A stretch of DNA of 23,024 bases, from NCBI GenBank assembly GCA_964615285.1, contig CAZTND010000023.1, positions 1-23,024 of the forward strand, given 5' to 3'. Both the position numbers and the translations under genes were made by a program. The stretch comes from RGIG4074 sp964615285. GTDB lineage: Bacteria > Bacillota > Clostridia > Christensenellales > Borkfalkiaceae. Shown piece by piece: positions 1 through 9,199 of this stretch. Under the pieces are notes generated by a model. That model was not told the DNA's origin, searched no databases, and saw nothing but the letters and a program-made list of their open reading frames with translations. How positions within the stretch are numbered: the stretch's first letter is position 1; every line of letters starts with the position of its first letter.

Positions 1-1
1 G

Positions 2-49
2 GAACGAAAGTTGCGGCGGGCTGCAGCCCGCCGCACGTTCGCTTGTTTT
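2..49 (+). terminator. Probable intrinsic terminator of a gene left of the window
   Basis: Positions 12-35 form a perfect 24-bp GC-rich palindrome. Outer arms GAACG (2-6) and CGTTC (36-40) extend the stem across a 5-nt bulge. The stem is followed by TTGTTTT. No gene in the window reads into it from the left, so it probably ends a plus-strand gene outside the window. Confidence 0.5.
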
Positions 50-65
50 GAAAAAATTCCCCTTG

Positions 66-105
66 AAAAAACCCTCTCTGCCGGGCAGCATCGGAAAATC
101 CCGGC
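66..105 (-). terminator. Weak terminator candidate for the TetR-type gene
   Basis: On the minus strand, GCCGGG (105-100) can pair with CCCGGC (85-80), followed about 8 nt later by a run of six Ts. It lies about 45 nt after the stop of the TetR-type gene. The long loop and the offset T-run make this uncertain. Confidence 0.3.
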
Positions 106-148
106 GAATGTTTTCGCCCGGGCGCGGGGCAAAAGCCCCCTTTGCCGA

Positions 149-751
149 TCAGTTCTTCGCCTTCCCGTCGGGCGGAAGCAAAAAATCCCTGTCGGCAAAG
201 ATCAAACGCAAATATTGTTTCAACTCGGGCATGGATATTTCCATTCCCTTTTGCAACCACCACTTTCCCAGATAGACGATGTTCACCGCGTAATATTCCG
301 CAAGCAGTTCGGCGGGCAGGCGCAGCACGCCGCCCGCTGCCTGCAAGCGCAGCAGCTGGTCGTATATCTCCTTTGCCATATAATCGTGCAACTGCCCCGA
401 AAAGGTGCCGTTGGCATCCGCGTTTTTCAGCTTTCGCAGAAATTTTTCGTTTTCCAGGCAGAACCGCGCGACCTTTTCCAGCGTGTCCTCTATGCTCTGC
501 AAATCAAAATTCTCGTCGACGCTCAACTGCACGAAATTTTGAAAAAATTCCTCGAAAACATAGCGCAAAAGGTCGAATTTATCCTCAAAATAACCGTAAA
601 ACGTGGAATGCGGCACCATGGAAAGCGCGCATATCTCCTTGACCGTGATGTCATCGAACGATTTTTTGCCCATGAGTTCGCTGAGCGCTTCCGCCAACAG
701 GCGCAGCGTGCGCCGCGCGCCCGTGCCGAGTTGCTTGCCCGTCTTTTTCAT
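149..751 (-). CDS. TetR/AcrR-family transcriptional regulator
   Basis: A 200-residue protein with an N-terminal TetR-type helix-turn-helix at roughly residues 15-65. The characteristic recognition-helix run HSTFYGYFEDKFDLL is visible, followed by an all-helical C-terminal ligand/dimer region without an obvious metal or cofactor motif. The start at 751 was chosen because a GGGAGAAGG ribosome site precedes it and the promoter lies just upstream; a longer open frame to 835 would run through that promoter. The gene is divergent from the MMPL-type exporter gene, the usual arrangement for a local repressor of an efflux pump. The ligand is unknown. The family call is firm; control of the neighbour is inferred. 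Confidence 0.88.
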   Translation of the reverse strand: MKKTGKQLGTGARRTLRLLAEALSELMGKKSFDDITVKEICALSMVPHSTFYGYFEDKFDLLRYVFEEFFQNFVQLSVDENFDLQSIEDTLEKVARFCLENEKFLRKLKNADANGTFSGQLHDYMAKEIYDQLLRLQAAGGVLRLPAELLAEYYAVNIVYLGKWWLQKGMEISMPELKQYLRLIFADRDFLLPPDGKAKN

Positions 752-781
752 CGCCTTCTCCCGAAAACAGTTCCTGTTTCC

Positions 782-810
782 ATTATATCCTTTTCCGCCG
801 CCGTTGTAAA
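782..810 (-). promoter_or_regulatory. Promoter of the TetR-type gene
   Basis: On the minus strand, TTTACA (810-805), a 17-nt spacer and TATAAT (787-782) form a near-consensus housekeeping sigma promoter. Transcription would start near 775, about 24 nt before the ATG. Confidence 0.7.
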
Positions 811-848
811 GCAAACGACCCGTTTTTCGGGACAAAAATATAAAAATG

Positions 849-860
849 TCCGGATCCGGA
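849..860. promoter_or_regulatory. Palindromic operator candidate between divergent genes
   Basis: TCCGGATCCGGA is a perfect 12-bp palindrome between the two opposed promoters (about 39 bp from the TetR-gene -35 and 32 bp from the exporter -35). A TetR dimer site is the natural guess. It is short for a TetR operator and does not overlap either core promoter. Confidence 0.35.
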
Positions 861-891
861 TATTCATACGAAACCGTTTGCGCCGAATGTT

Positions 892-920
892 TTGCGAAAA
901 ACGGATTTTTGGATTATAAT
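892..920 (+). promoter_or_regulatory. Promoter of the MMPL-type exporter gene
   Basis: TTGCGA (892-897), a 17-nt spacer and a perfect TATAAT (915-920). The predicted transcript starts near 927, about 30 nt before the chosen ATG, which argues against the upstream in-frame ATG at 892. Confidence 0.65.
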
Positions 921-957
921 AAAATTGCATTTCGGAAGAAGAATAAAGGAGCAAATC

Positions 958-3720
958 ATGAAAAAATTAGCCGATTTTGTCATCCGGCACCGCACGTTGT
1001 TCACCGAGATCTATGTCTCGCTGATCATTCTCTGCGCGGTGATGATCCCCTTTGTGGACACCAATTACGACATGACCAAATACCTCGACGCGGACGCGCC
1101 CTCCGTCGTTTCCCTGGAAAAGATGGAGGAAGAATTCGGCAGCGTGGGCACGGCGCAGCTGATGATCGAAAACATTTCGGAAGAGGACGCGCAGGCGGTC
1201 ATGTCGGACATCCTGAACGTGCCGGGCGTGAGCGCGGTCGTGTTCGACGCCTCCGACGAGAGTTCGTACAAGGACGGCTGCGCCCTCTACAAAATATTCC
1301 TCGAAACGGGCAATTACGAAGTGGAAACGGACGCCGTGCTGGAAGACATCCGCGCCGTATTGGAAAATTACGACGTGTCGATGAACGGCGGGGCGGTGCA
1401 GTCGCAGTACCTGCGCACGGGCGTTTCGACGGACATGATCATCATTCTCGCCGTCGCTGTCGTCATCGTGTTCGGCATCCTGCTGCTCACCTCCAACTCC
1501 TGGGCGGACGTGCTGCTGTTCGCGGTCGTGGTGGCGGGCTCCCTCATCATCAATCTGGGCACGAACCTGTTTTTGGGGGAGATCTCCTTCGTCACCAAAT
1601 CCATCTGCGCGGTCATGCAGCTGGCGCTTGCCATGGACTATTCCATCATCCTTCTCCACCGCTTCGACGAAGAAATGAACAAGGGGCTGAATGAGCGCGA
1701 GGCCATTTCCACCGCCCTCGCCAAGACCTTTGCCCCCGTTTCGGCGAGCAGCCTGACGACCATTGCGGGACTGGTCGCCCTGATGTTCATGCAGTTCACC
1801 ATCGGTTTCGACATCGGGCTGGTGCTCGCCAAGGGCGTGCTCGTTTCCCTCCTCTGCGTGTTCTTCTTCATGCCCGCCTTCGTGCTGAAGTTCTCCAAAC
1901 TGATCCGAAAGACCAAGCACAAGTCGCTGTATGCCGTCCTGAAAGAGCGTTCGCAGCGCCGCAGGGAGGCGCGCGCCGTCCGCTTTGCGCGGTATAACGC
2001 CGCCAATCCCGGCAAAAAGCCAAAAAAAGTGCATACGCTTGCAGATTTTCAGGACGCCTCAAAAATCACCGTTTCCGTAATTCTCGCCGCGCTCGTCGTC
2101 GCGGGGTGCATCATACAGACCAACCTCTCCTACAGCTATGTCATCGACACTTCCAAATACGCGGACGCCGACATCAACGTCGAAAACGCGGCGATTACCG
2201 AAATGTTCGGTACGCAGAACCCTCTCGTCGTCATCGTGCCGCAGGGCGACCCCGAAAAGGAAGAAGAACTCACCGAGAAACTCCTCGCCTATACATATGA
2301 CGGGGAAGCCGTCGTCAATTCGGCGCAGAGCGCGGCGAGCATGGGACTCTACACGGACATCGCCGCCCTCTCTTCGCAGGCGGGCGACTATGCCGCCGCC
2401 GTTCTGCTTGCGCCCGGAAATATTTTGGCGGGCTACGTCCCCACGCTCGTCAATTCCTTCGTCCAATCCCTGCTCGGACGATTCGGCGCCTGGATGGCGG
2501 AGGACGGCTACACCCTCTCGACCGAAGGCTCCCTCACTCTGTTCGACGCGATATCTTACGCCGCGCAATGCGATTTCTTCCACAACCGCGCCGACGACCT
2601 GCAGGCCGTTCTGACGGAGAACAGTTCCATGCTGTCCCTGGCGGTCTCGCTGTTCCAGGGAACGATGGCGACCGAATACACGGCGGCGGGATTTTCGGAG
2701 ACCTATGCCGTTTACGGCGTCACGCAGGCGCAGGCGGCGGGCATCTGGACGGCAGCAGGCAAGGGCGAGGAGGATACGCTTACCTACGCCGAGATCGCCG
2801 CGTATGCCGCCCTGAACGGCACGTTTGCCGAAAACGGAGACTATGCCGCCATCGTGCAGGTGCAGGCGGCGCTCTCTGCCCTGCTCGCGGAGAACCCCGA
2901 CTTTTTACAGACCGCTGCCGCCGCGCTCGGGCAGGCGGAAACGCAGGACGAGTTGCAGGCCGCCGCAGAAAGCCTGTACGCGCAGGCCTCCATGTTCAAC
3001 AACGGAAAATATTCGCGGCTGGTGTTCAACCTGAACCTGCCCATCTCCTCGGACGAGGCCTTTGCCGCCATACAGGAGATAGAAACGCTGGTGGGCTCCG
3101 TCTACGACGAATCGTACATCGTTTGCGAGACCTACAACTATCTGGACATCAAGACGGCTTTCGAGGGCGACACCGCCGTCGTCAACCTCATCTCCTTCTT
3201 TGCCATCCTGCTGATCATCCTCATCACTTTCCGTTCGCTGTCCGTGCCCGTGCTGCTCACGTTGCTCATCCAGGGCGCGATATGGGTGAGCAGTTCCATC
3301 AATGTACTGATGAACGCGCCCATGTTCTTCGTCGCCTTCATCGTCGTCATGTGCATCCAGATGGGCGCGACCGTCGACTATGCCATTCTGATGACCGACC
3401 GCTACATCGCCGCGCGGCAGACGATGGGCAAAAAGGACAGCATTGCCGCCGCCTTCGACGCAAGCATCATCACCATCCTCACGAGCGGCTCCATCCTGGT
3501 GCTGGCGGCGTTCGTGGTCGGGCTCATCAGCCGCGTGGCGATCATTTCGACCATGGGCTACCTGCTGTCGCGGGGCTGCCTCGTTTCCGTCCTGTTCGTC
3601 GTGCTTGCCCTGCCGCAGCTGCTACTCCTCTTTGACCCGATCATCCGCAGGACCACGCTGGGCGGGAAAAAGATGCTGGCGGAGCCCAAAAAGAAAAAGA
3701 CCGGCCGGGCAAAAAAATAA
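958..3720 (+). CDS. MMPL/RND-superfamily membrane transporter
   Basis: A 920-residue membrane protein with the duplicated RND architecture. One N-terminal membrane helix precedes a soluble loop and a block of about five helices, and this pattern repeats in the second half. The second extracytoplasmic loop, between roughly residues 400 and 730, is long and alanine-rich. Each half carries the conserved Asp-Tyr of the proton-relay helix: AMDYS (Asp about 227) and TVDYA (Asp about 807). The start at 958 follows AAAGGAGC and fits the promoter; an ATG at 892 would sit in the -35 element. A basic, Lys-rich tail ends the protein. It is expected to export lipids, drugs or other amphiphiles using the proton gradient; the substrate cannot be told from sequence. 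It is divergent from a TetR-type regulator. Confidence 0.9.
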   Translation: MKKLADFVIRHRTLFTEIYVSLIILCAVMIPFVDTNYDMTKYLDADAPSVVSLEKMEEEFGSVGTAQLMIENISEEDAQAVMSDILNVPGVSAVVFDASDESSYKDGCALYKIFLETGNYEVETDAVLEDIRAVLENYDVSMNGGAVQSQYLRTGVSTDMIIILAVAVVIVFGILLLTSNSWADVLLFAVVVAGSLIINLGTNLFLGEISFVTKSICAVMQLALAMDYSIILLHRFDEEMNKGLNEREAISTALAKTFAPVSASSLTTIAGLVALMFMQFTIGFDIGLVLAKGVLVSLLCVFFFMPAFVLKFSKLIRKTKHKSLYAVLKERSQRRREARAVRFARYNAANPGKKPKKVHTLADFQDASKITVSVILAALVVAGCIIQTNLSYSYVIDTSKYADADINVENAAITEMFGTQNPLVVIVPQGDPEKEEELTEKLLAYTYDGEAVVNSAQSAASMGLYTDIAALSSQAGDYAAAVLLAPGNILAGYVPTLVNSFVQSLLGRFGAWMAEDGYTLSTEGSLTLFDAISYAAQCDFFHNRADDLQAVLTENSSMLSLAVSLFQGTMATEYTAAGFSETYAVYGVTQAQAAGIWTAAGKGEEDTLTYAEIAAYAALNGTFAENGDYAAIVQVQAALSALLAENPDFLQTAAAALGQAETQDELQAAAESLYAQASMFNNGKYSRLVFNLNLPISSDEAFAAIQEIETLVGSVYDESYIVCETYNYLDIKTAFEGDTAVVNLISFFAILLIILITFRSLSVPVLLTLLIQGAIWVSSSINVLMNAPMFFVAFIVVMCIQMGATVDYAILMTDRYIAARQTMGKKDSIAAAFDASIITILTSGSILVLAAFVVGLISRVAIISTMGYLLSRGCLVSVLFVVLALPQLLLLFDPIIRRTTLGGKKMLAEPKKKKTGRAKK

Positions 3721-3731
3721 ACACCGATCCG

Positions 3732-3767
3732 AAAAAAGGGCTTCCCCTGCCGGGGGAGCTCTTTTTT
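3732..3767 (+). terminator. Intrinsic terminator after the MMPL-type gene
   Basis: GGGCTTCCCC (3738-3747) pairs with GGGGGAGCTC (3752-3761), allowing G-U pairs, and is followed directly by six Ts (3762-3767). Confidence 0.75.
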
Positions 3768-3798
3768 CATGCGGTGCGGAAATTTTTTCCGCAGGGCG

Positions 3799-3827
3799 TT
3801 GACAGAAGCGGCAAAGTGTGCTACACT
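3799..3827 (+). promoter_or_regulatory. Promoter of rarA
   Basis: A perfect TTGACA (3799-3804), a 17-nt spacer and TACACT (3822-3827). Transcription would begin near 3834, giving a leader of about 50 nt. Confidence 0.75.
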
Positions 3828-3884
3828 GAAACCGCCGCAAAAGATATGACACGACACTGCATCCGGCGGCGAAAGAGGCTAAAC

Positions 3885-5210
3885 ATGTACGAACAGAGAA
3901 CGATCTTTGAAAAGGAAAACGCCCTGCCCCTGGCGGCGCGGCTGCGCCCGCGCACGCTGGAAGAGTACTGCGGGCAAAAACACCTTTTGGGGGAAGGAAA
4001 AGTACTGCGCCGGCTCATCGAGAGCGACAACGTCGGCTCGATGATCTTCTGGGGCCCGCCCGGCGTGGGCAAGACCACGCTCGCCCGCATCATCGCGAAC
4101 CGCACCAAGGCGAAATTCATCGACTTTTCCGCCGTGACGAGCGGCATCAAGGAGATCAAGCAGGTCATGGAGCAGGCGGAGAAAAACCGCCTGTTCGGCG
4201 AACGCACCATTCTGTTCGTGGACGAGATACACCGCTTCAACAAGGCGCAGCAGGACGCCTTTCTGCCCTTCGTGGAAAAGGGCAGCATCATCCTCATCGG
4301 CGCGACGACCGAAAACCCCTCCTTCGAGGTCAACGGCGCTCTCCTCTCCCGCTGCAAGGTGTTCGTATTGCAGGCGCTGAGCGCAGACGACCTGCACGAA
4401 CTTCTGACCCGCGCCCTGACCGACGAACGGGGGTTCGGCAGACAGAAAATAGACATCTCCGACGACCTTTTGCGCGCCATCGCCTCCTTTGCCAACGGCG
4501 ACGCGCGCGTCGCCCTCTCCACGCTGGAAATGGCGGTATTGAACGGGCAGACGGAGGGGGATAAGACGATAGTCACCGCCGAGGACATCGAACAGTGCAC
4601 CTCGCGCAAGTCCCTGCTCTACGACAAGAAGGGCGAGGAGCACTACAACCTCATTTCCGCGCTGCACAAGTCCATGCGCAACTCCGACCCCGACGCGGCG
4701 GTCTATTGGCTGGCGCGCATGCTGGAAGCGGGCGAAGATCCCCTGTACATTGCGCGGCGGGTGACGCGGTTTGCGAGCGAGGACATAGGGCTTGCCGACC
4801 CGCGCGCCCTGGAGATAACCGTCGCCGCCTACCAGGCGTGCAGCTTCATCGGCATGCCCGAATGCACGGTGCACCTGACCGAGGCGGTGGTCTACCTATC
4901 CCTCGCGCCCAAGTCCAACGCCCTCGACGTCGCCTACATGCGGGCGAAAAAGGACGCCCTGACGACCATCGCCGAGCCGGTGCCCCTCGTCATACGCAAC
5001 GCGCCGACCAGACTGATGAAGGAGCTGGATTACGGCAAGGGCTATCAGTTTGCCCACGACTGCGCGGAAAAACTGACGGACATGCAGTGCCTGCCCGACA
5101 ACCTCATAGGCCGGGAATACTACACCCCCGGGGAGGAAGGCGTGGAGGGCAGATTCAAGGCCCGCCTGGAAGAGATAAAGGCGTGGAGGAAGGAATACAG
5201 GAAAAAATGA
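3885..5210 (+). CDS. rarA: Replication-associated recombination protein A (RarA/MgsA AAA+ ATPase)
   Basis: A 441-residue protein of the RarA/MgsA/WRNIP1 family, which acts at stalled replication forks and interacts with single-strand-binding protein in characterised members. The AAA+ core is clear: Walker A GPPGVGKT at residues 57-64, Walker B LFVDEIHRF with Asp113-Glu114, sensor-1 GATTENPSFEVN, and arginine-finger region LLSRCKVF. The MgsA-type C-terminal region follows, including LYDKKGEEHYNLISALHKS and the SEDIGLADP run typical of the tetramerisation part. Length matches the family. The start at 3885 (MYEQRTIF) has AGAGG upstream and fits the promoter; upstream in-frame ATGs precede or overlap the promoter or lack a site. 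It is transcribed alone and converges on the ABC exporter operon. Confidence 0.95.
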   Translation: MYEQRTIFEKENALPLAARLRPRTLEEYCGQKHLLGEGKVLRRLIESDNVGSMIFWGPPGVGKTTLARIIANRTKAKFIDFSAVTSGIKEIKQVMEQAEKNRLFGERTILFVDEIHRFNKAQQDAFLPFVEKGSIILIGATTENPSFEVNGALLSRCKVFVLQALSADDLHELLTRALTDERGFGRQKIDISDDLLRAIASFANGDARVALSTLEMAVLNGQTEGDKTIVTAEDIEQCTSRKSLLYDKKGEEHYNLISALHKSMRNSDPDAAVYWLARMLEAGEDPLYIARRVTRFASEDIGLADPRALEITVAAYQACSFIGMPECTVHLTEAVVYLSLAPKSNALDVAYMRAKKDALTTIAEPVPLVIRNAPTRLMKELDYGKGYQFAHDCAEKLTDMQCLPDNLIGREYYTPGEEGVEGRFKARLEEIKAWRKEYRKK

Positions 5211-5246
5211 CAGTCCTTTTGCGTTGCGCGAAATCACAATACAGAC

Positions 5247-5287
5247 AGACGGCTCCCCGCCCTTTTACCAAGGACGGGGAGCCGTCT
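5247..5287. terminator. Convergent terminator-type hairpin between rarA and the ABC operon
   Basis: Positions 5247-5264 and 5270-5287 form an 18-bp stem with one mismatch and a 5-nt loop. It lies between two convergent genes and can fold on either strand. Neither side has a strong immediate T-tract, so termination may be partial. Confidence 0.5.
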
Positions 5288-5302
5288 TGCGATACTGCCC
5301 TT

Positions 5303-7252
5303 TTATTCGAGTTCAAACGCGCCCGTATACAGCTGATAGTACTTGCCTTTTTGGGCGATGAGCTGGTCATGGGTGCCGCGTTCGATGATGACGCCGCGTT
5401 CGAGCACCATGATCGCCTGCGAGTTTCTGACCGTGGAGAGGCGGTGGGCGATGACGAACACCGTTCTGCCCTCCATGAGTTTATCCATGCCCTGTTCAAT
5501 GAGTTTTTCCGTGCGGGTGTCGATGGAGGAAGTCGCCTCGTCCAGAATGAGCACGGGGCACTCGGAGACCATGGCGCGCGCGATGGCGAGGAGCTGGCGC
5601 TGCCCCTGCGAGAGGTTGGCGTCGTCGCCGTGCAGGACCGTCTGATAGCCCTGCGGCAGATGCCGGATGAAGGAATCGGCGTTGGCGAGCTTTGCCGCGG
5701 CAATGCAGTCCTCGTCCGTCGCGTTCAGCCTGCCGTAGCGGATGTTGTCCATGACCGTCCCCGTGAAAAGGTGCGTATCCTGCAGCACCACGCCGAGGGA
5801 ACGCCTTAAATCGGACTTTTTGATGGAGCGGATATCCAATCCGTCATAGGTGATGCGCCCCGCCTTGATGTCGTAGAAACGGTTGATGAGGTTGGTGATG
5901 GTCGTCTTGCCCGCGCCCGTGGCGCCCACGAAGGCGATCTTCTGCCCGGGTTTGGCATACAGGGAGATGTCTTTCAGAACGTCCTTTTCGGGCGTATAGC
6001 CGAAGGTGACGTTCTCGAAACGGATATCGCCGCACAGAAGGCCGTATTCGGGCATACCCCCTTCTTTTGCGGGCTTTTTCCACGCCCAGAGCTTGCCGTC
6101 TGCCGCCTCTTCATAACCCGTCTGCGTTTGGTTCACCCTGACGAGGGTGATGTCGCCGCCCTCGTCCTCGCTCTCGGCGTCGATGATGGCAAAGATACGT
6201 TCGGCGCCCGCCATACCCATGACGACGGTATTGAACTGCTGTGCCACCTGCTGGACGGGCATGTTGAAGCTGCGCGCCAAAGTGAGGTAGGAGATGATGG
6301 CGGCGAGGGTCAGCCCCCAGCTGCCGCTCGTGACGAAGCCGAAGAGGGACAGCCCCCACACCGTGCCGCTGCCCGCGAGGACGATGCCCACGAGGGCGAG
6401 CACGATGTACTGCACATAGCCGAGGTTGTTGGTCATCGGCCCCATGACGTTGACGATGGAGTTTGCCGTCGTGGCGTTCTTGCGCAGGTCCTCGTTGAGT
6501 TCGGTGAAGTTTTCGATCGCCTTTTCCTCATGGCAGAACACCTTGACGACCTTCTGCCCCTCGATCATCTCCTCGATGTAGCCGTTCATCGTGCCCAGGG
6601 AAGCCTGCTGGCGGACGAAGTAACGGCCCGATTTTCCGCTGAGTTTGCCCACGAGGAAGAGGAGGAACGCCAAAAACAGGAGCGCCACGACGGTCAGCGT
6701 TACGCTGTAGAAGAGCATGGCGCAGAACACGCCCACGATGGTGACGACCGACGAGATGAGCTGGGGAATGGTCTGGCTCAAAAGCTGCCGCAGCGTATCG
6801 GTATCGTTGGTGTACACGCTCATGAGGTCGCCGTGCGTGTGCGCGTCGAAGAACCCGATGGGCAGGGACTGCATGTGGGAGAACATGTCGTCGCGCAGCC
6901 GCTTCATCGTCCCTTCGGAGATGTACACCATCAGCCGGGAATAGGTGAAGTTGCACAGGATGCCGAACACATAGATGGCGAGCATGGCGAAGAGCAATCC
7001 GTAAAATTCCCCGTCGGGCGTGCCGCCGACGCCGATCTCGGCGAGATGCTGGGTGAAGAACCCGACGAACACCGAGGCGCTGATGGACGCCAGCGCGCCG
7101 ATGACGATCATGACGCAGACCAGAATGAACCGCCATTTATAGCGGGAGGTCATGTAACTCATCAGGCGCCTGAAAGTTTTGACGGGGTTTCCCGCCCGCT
7201 TGCCGCCCTGCGCGACCCTGCCGTGTCCGCCCATGTTAATCGTTCTTGCCAT
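5303..7252 (-). CDS. ABC exporter half-transporter, catalytically complete subunit
   Basis: A 649-residue fused ABC exporter subunit: an N-terminal transmembrane domain of about six helices (roughly residues 40-350), then a nucleotide-binding domain. The ATPase motifs are intact: Walker A GATGAGKT (about 443-450), signature LSQGQRQ, Walker B LILDEATSSID with catalytic Glu572, and H-loop IAHRLSTV. About 40 residues are inserted between the two domains (TLVRVNQTQTGYEEAADGKL and following), as in the YheH-like branch. The start at 7252 lies 8 nt after AAAGGGGGTG; the GTG at 7261 falls inside that site. The gene overlaps the stop of the upstream ABC gene by 17 nt, so the two are translationally coupled partners. 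The substrate is unknown; multidrug or peptide export is typical. Confidence 0.93.
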   Translation of the reverse strand: MARTINMGGHGRVAQGGKRAGNPVKTFRRLMSYMTSRYKWRFILVCVMIVIGALASISASVFVGFFTQHLAEIGVGGTPDGEFYGLLFAMLAIYVFGILCNFTYSRLMVYISEGTMKRLRDDMFSHMQSLPIGFFDAHTHGDLMSVYTNDTDTLRQLLSQTIPQLISSVVTIVGVFCAMLFYSVTLTVVALLFLAFLLFLVGKLSGKSGRYFVRQQASLGTMNGYIEEMIEGQKVVKVFCHEEKAIENFTELNEDLRKNATTANSIVNVMGPMTNNLGYVQYIVLALVGIVLAGSGTVWGLSLFGFVTSGSWGLTLAAIISYLTLARSFNMPVQQVAQQFNTVVMGMAGAERIFAIIDAESEDEGGDITLVRVNQTQTGYEEAADGKLWAWKKPAKEGGMPEYGLLCGDIRFENVTFGYTPEKDVLKDISLYAKPGQKIAFVGATGAGKTTITNLINRFYDIKAGRITYDGLDIRSIKKSDLRRSLGVVLQDTHLFTGTVMDNIRYGRLNATDEDCIAAAKLANADSFIRHLPQGYQTVLHGDDANLSQGQRQLLAIARAMVSECPVLILDEATSSIDTRTEKLIEQGMDKLMEGRTVFVIAHRLSTVRNSQAIMVLERGVIIERGTHDQLIAQKGKYYQLYTGAFELE

Positions 7253-8993
7253 CTTCGTCACCCCCTTTCATCTGCAATTCATACACTTCCCGATAGATCT
7301 CGTTCGTCTGTAAGAGTTCGTCGTGCGTGCCGACGCCGGAGATCCGGCCCTCGTCCATGACGATGATGCGGTCGGCGTCCTGCACGGACGTGATGCGCTG
7401 GGCAATGATGATCTTGGTGCAGTCGGGCTCGGTCTTTCTGAGCGCGTCGCGGATGAGCGCGTCCGTGCGCGTATCCACCGCGCTCGTCGAGTCGTCGAAA
7501 ATTAAAATTTTCGGCTTTTTCAGGAGGGCGCGCGCGATGCACAGCCGCTGCTTCTGCCCGCCCGACACGTTGACGCCGCCCTGCCCGAGGTCGTAATCAT
7601 ACTTTTCGGGGATGCGGTCGATGAACTCTTCCGCCTGCGCCGCGCGGCACGCCGCCCGGATCTCTTCGGGCGTGGCGTCCTCCTTGCCCCAGCGCATGTT
7701 TTCTGTGATGGAGCCCGAGAAGAGGACGTTCTTCTGCAGCACCATGGCGACGTTGTTGCGGAGGGTCTCGAGGTCGTATTCCCGCACATCCCTGCCGCCG
7801 ACCTTCACGCAGCCCTCCCTGACATCGTACAGGCGGGGAATGAGGGAGACGAGGGTACTCTTTGCCGAACCCGTGCCGCCGATGATGCCGACCGTCTCGC
7901 CCGAGGCGATGCGCAGATCTATCCCCTTGAGCACCCCCTCGGCGTCCTTGTCGTAAGAGAATCCGACGTTTTCAAAATCGATGGAGCCGTCGGCGACTTC
8001 CTTAACGGGCGATGCGGGATTTTTGAGGTCACTCTCCTCGTCGAGCACCTCGCAGATACGCTCGGCGGAAGGCTTGGCGATCGCCATGAAGTTCAGGACC
8101 ATGGCAAAGAGCATGACGCCCGTCAGGATCTGCGTGGCATAGGTGAGCAGCGCGGTGAGGTCGGTGATCTCCAGCGCGCCGCCGAAGAACTGATTGCCGC
8201 CCACGAAGAACAAGAGGAACATGGTGATGTAGATAATCGCCTGCACGACGGGCATGAGCGTGACCAGCCATTTCTGCGCTTTGACGGAGAAATCGTAGGC
8301 CGCCCGGGTGGCTTTCTGATACTTTTTGATCTCGTGGTCTTCGCGCACATAGGACTTGACGACGCGCACGGCGATCAGGTTCTCCTGCGCCACGGCGTTC
8401 ATGTCGTCGTATTTTACCAGCATTTTCTGGAACCCCGGAATGGCGCGGCTCATGATGAACACCACGGCGATCGCCATGACGACGGCGGCGCCGACGAATA
8501 TCCAGGCGATCTGCGCATTGACGACAAAGGACATGATGATGGCGAACACGAACATGACGGGCGCGCGCACCAGCATGCGGGTCATCATCTGATACGCCAT
8601 CTGCACGTTGGTGACGTCCGTGGTCAGACGGGTGATGAGCGACGACGTGGAAAATTTGTCGATGTTCGAGAAAGAATAGGTCTGTATCTTCTCGTACATG
8701 TCCTGCCGCAAGTTGGCGGCATAGCCCGCGCCCGCCTGGGAGGCCAGCATTCCGCCGATAATGCCCGCGGCGAGGGACAGCACCGCCATTGCCACCATGA
8801 TGCCGCCGTACATCAGCACTGCGCCGAAGTCGACTGCCGAACCCGTGTTTTGCGCGTCCTGCAAGACGCCCAGAAGCAAGGTCATGACGTACGGGATCAA
8901 AATTTCCATCGCCGCTTCGACCACCATGATGCAGGGCGTGGCGATCGTCTGCTTTTTGTACTGCCGCACGCTCTTTGCTAAGGTCTTTAACAT
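7236..8993 (-). CDS. ABC exporter half-transporter, degenerate-site subunit
   Basis: A 585-residue ABC exporter subunit with an N-terminal six-helix domain and a C-terminal ATPase. Walker A is GGTGSAKST (Lys378) and the signature is VSGGQKQR. The catalytic Glu after Walker B is Asp (IFDDSTSAVD, Asp501), and the H-loop His is Gln (IIIAQRITSV, Gln532). In TM287/288, BmrCD and LmrCD, one subunit carries exactly this degenerate site and pairs with a complete subunit, which here is the next gene. The start at 8993 follows AAGGAGGATAT; a longer open frame to 9113 would cross the likely promoter and lacks a ribosome site. It is the first gene of a two-gene operon. Confidence 0.93.
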   Translation of the reverse strand: MLKTLAKSVRQYKKQTIATPCIMVVEAAMEILIPYVMTLLLGVLQDAQNTGSAVDFGAVLMYGGIMVAMAVLSLAAGIIGGMLASQAGAGYAANLRQDMYEKIQTYSFSNIDKFSTSSLITRLTTDVTNVQMAYQMMTRMLVRAPVMFVFAIIMSFVVNAQIAWIFVGAAVVMAIAVVFIMSRAIPGFQKMLVKYDDMNAVAQENLIAVRVVKSYVREDHEIKKYQKATRAAYDFSVKAQKWLVTLMPVVQAIIYITMFLLFFVGGNQFFGGALEITDLTALLTYATQILTGVMLFAMVLNFMAIAKPSAERICEVLDEESDLKNPASPVKEVADGSIDFENVGFSYDKDAEGVLKGIDLRIASGETVGIIGGTGSAKSTLVSLIPRLYDVREGCVKVGGRDVREYDLETLRNNVAMVLQKNVLFSGSITENMRWGKEDATPEEIRAACRAAQAEEFIDRIPEKYDYDLGQGGVNVSGGQKQRLCIARALLKKPKILIFDDSTSAVDTRTDALIRDALRKTEPDCTKIIIAQRITSVQDADRIIVMDEGRISGVGTHDELLQTNEIYREVYELQMKGGDEDGKND

Positions 8994-9047
8994 ATATCCT
9001 CCTTCTAAAAATATTTCAGCGGCCTCTCTCTGCCGCGTCAGGTGATA

Positions 9048-9056
9048 TGTATAACA
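9048..9056 (-). promoter_or_regulatory. Extended -10 candidate for the ABC exporter operon
   Basis: The minus strand reads TGTTATACA (9056-9048), an extended -10 element about 55 nt before the start codon. No good -35 is spaced 16-18 nt upstream, so this rests on the extended -10 alone. The rest of 8994-9199 shows no gene. Confidence 0.35.
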
Positions 9057-9199
9057 AGAGTTCTGTAAACAGATTTCGGGGGGATTAAACCGTTTTTTTA
9101 CGTTTTCACCCATTTTTCACATCCGTTTGAGGGCGGACGGAGCGGGCGTTTTGCGGGAGAATATAATATAAATCAATAAAAAAAATGTAGATAAGGTAC

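Noticed and set aside
967..2034. A long minus-strand frame opposite the MMPL gene.
   Set aside because: His/Glu-rich antisense shadow with no motif; the opposite strand has a complete transporter.
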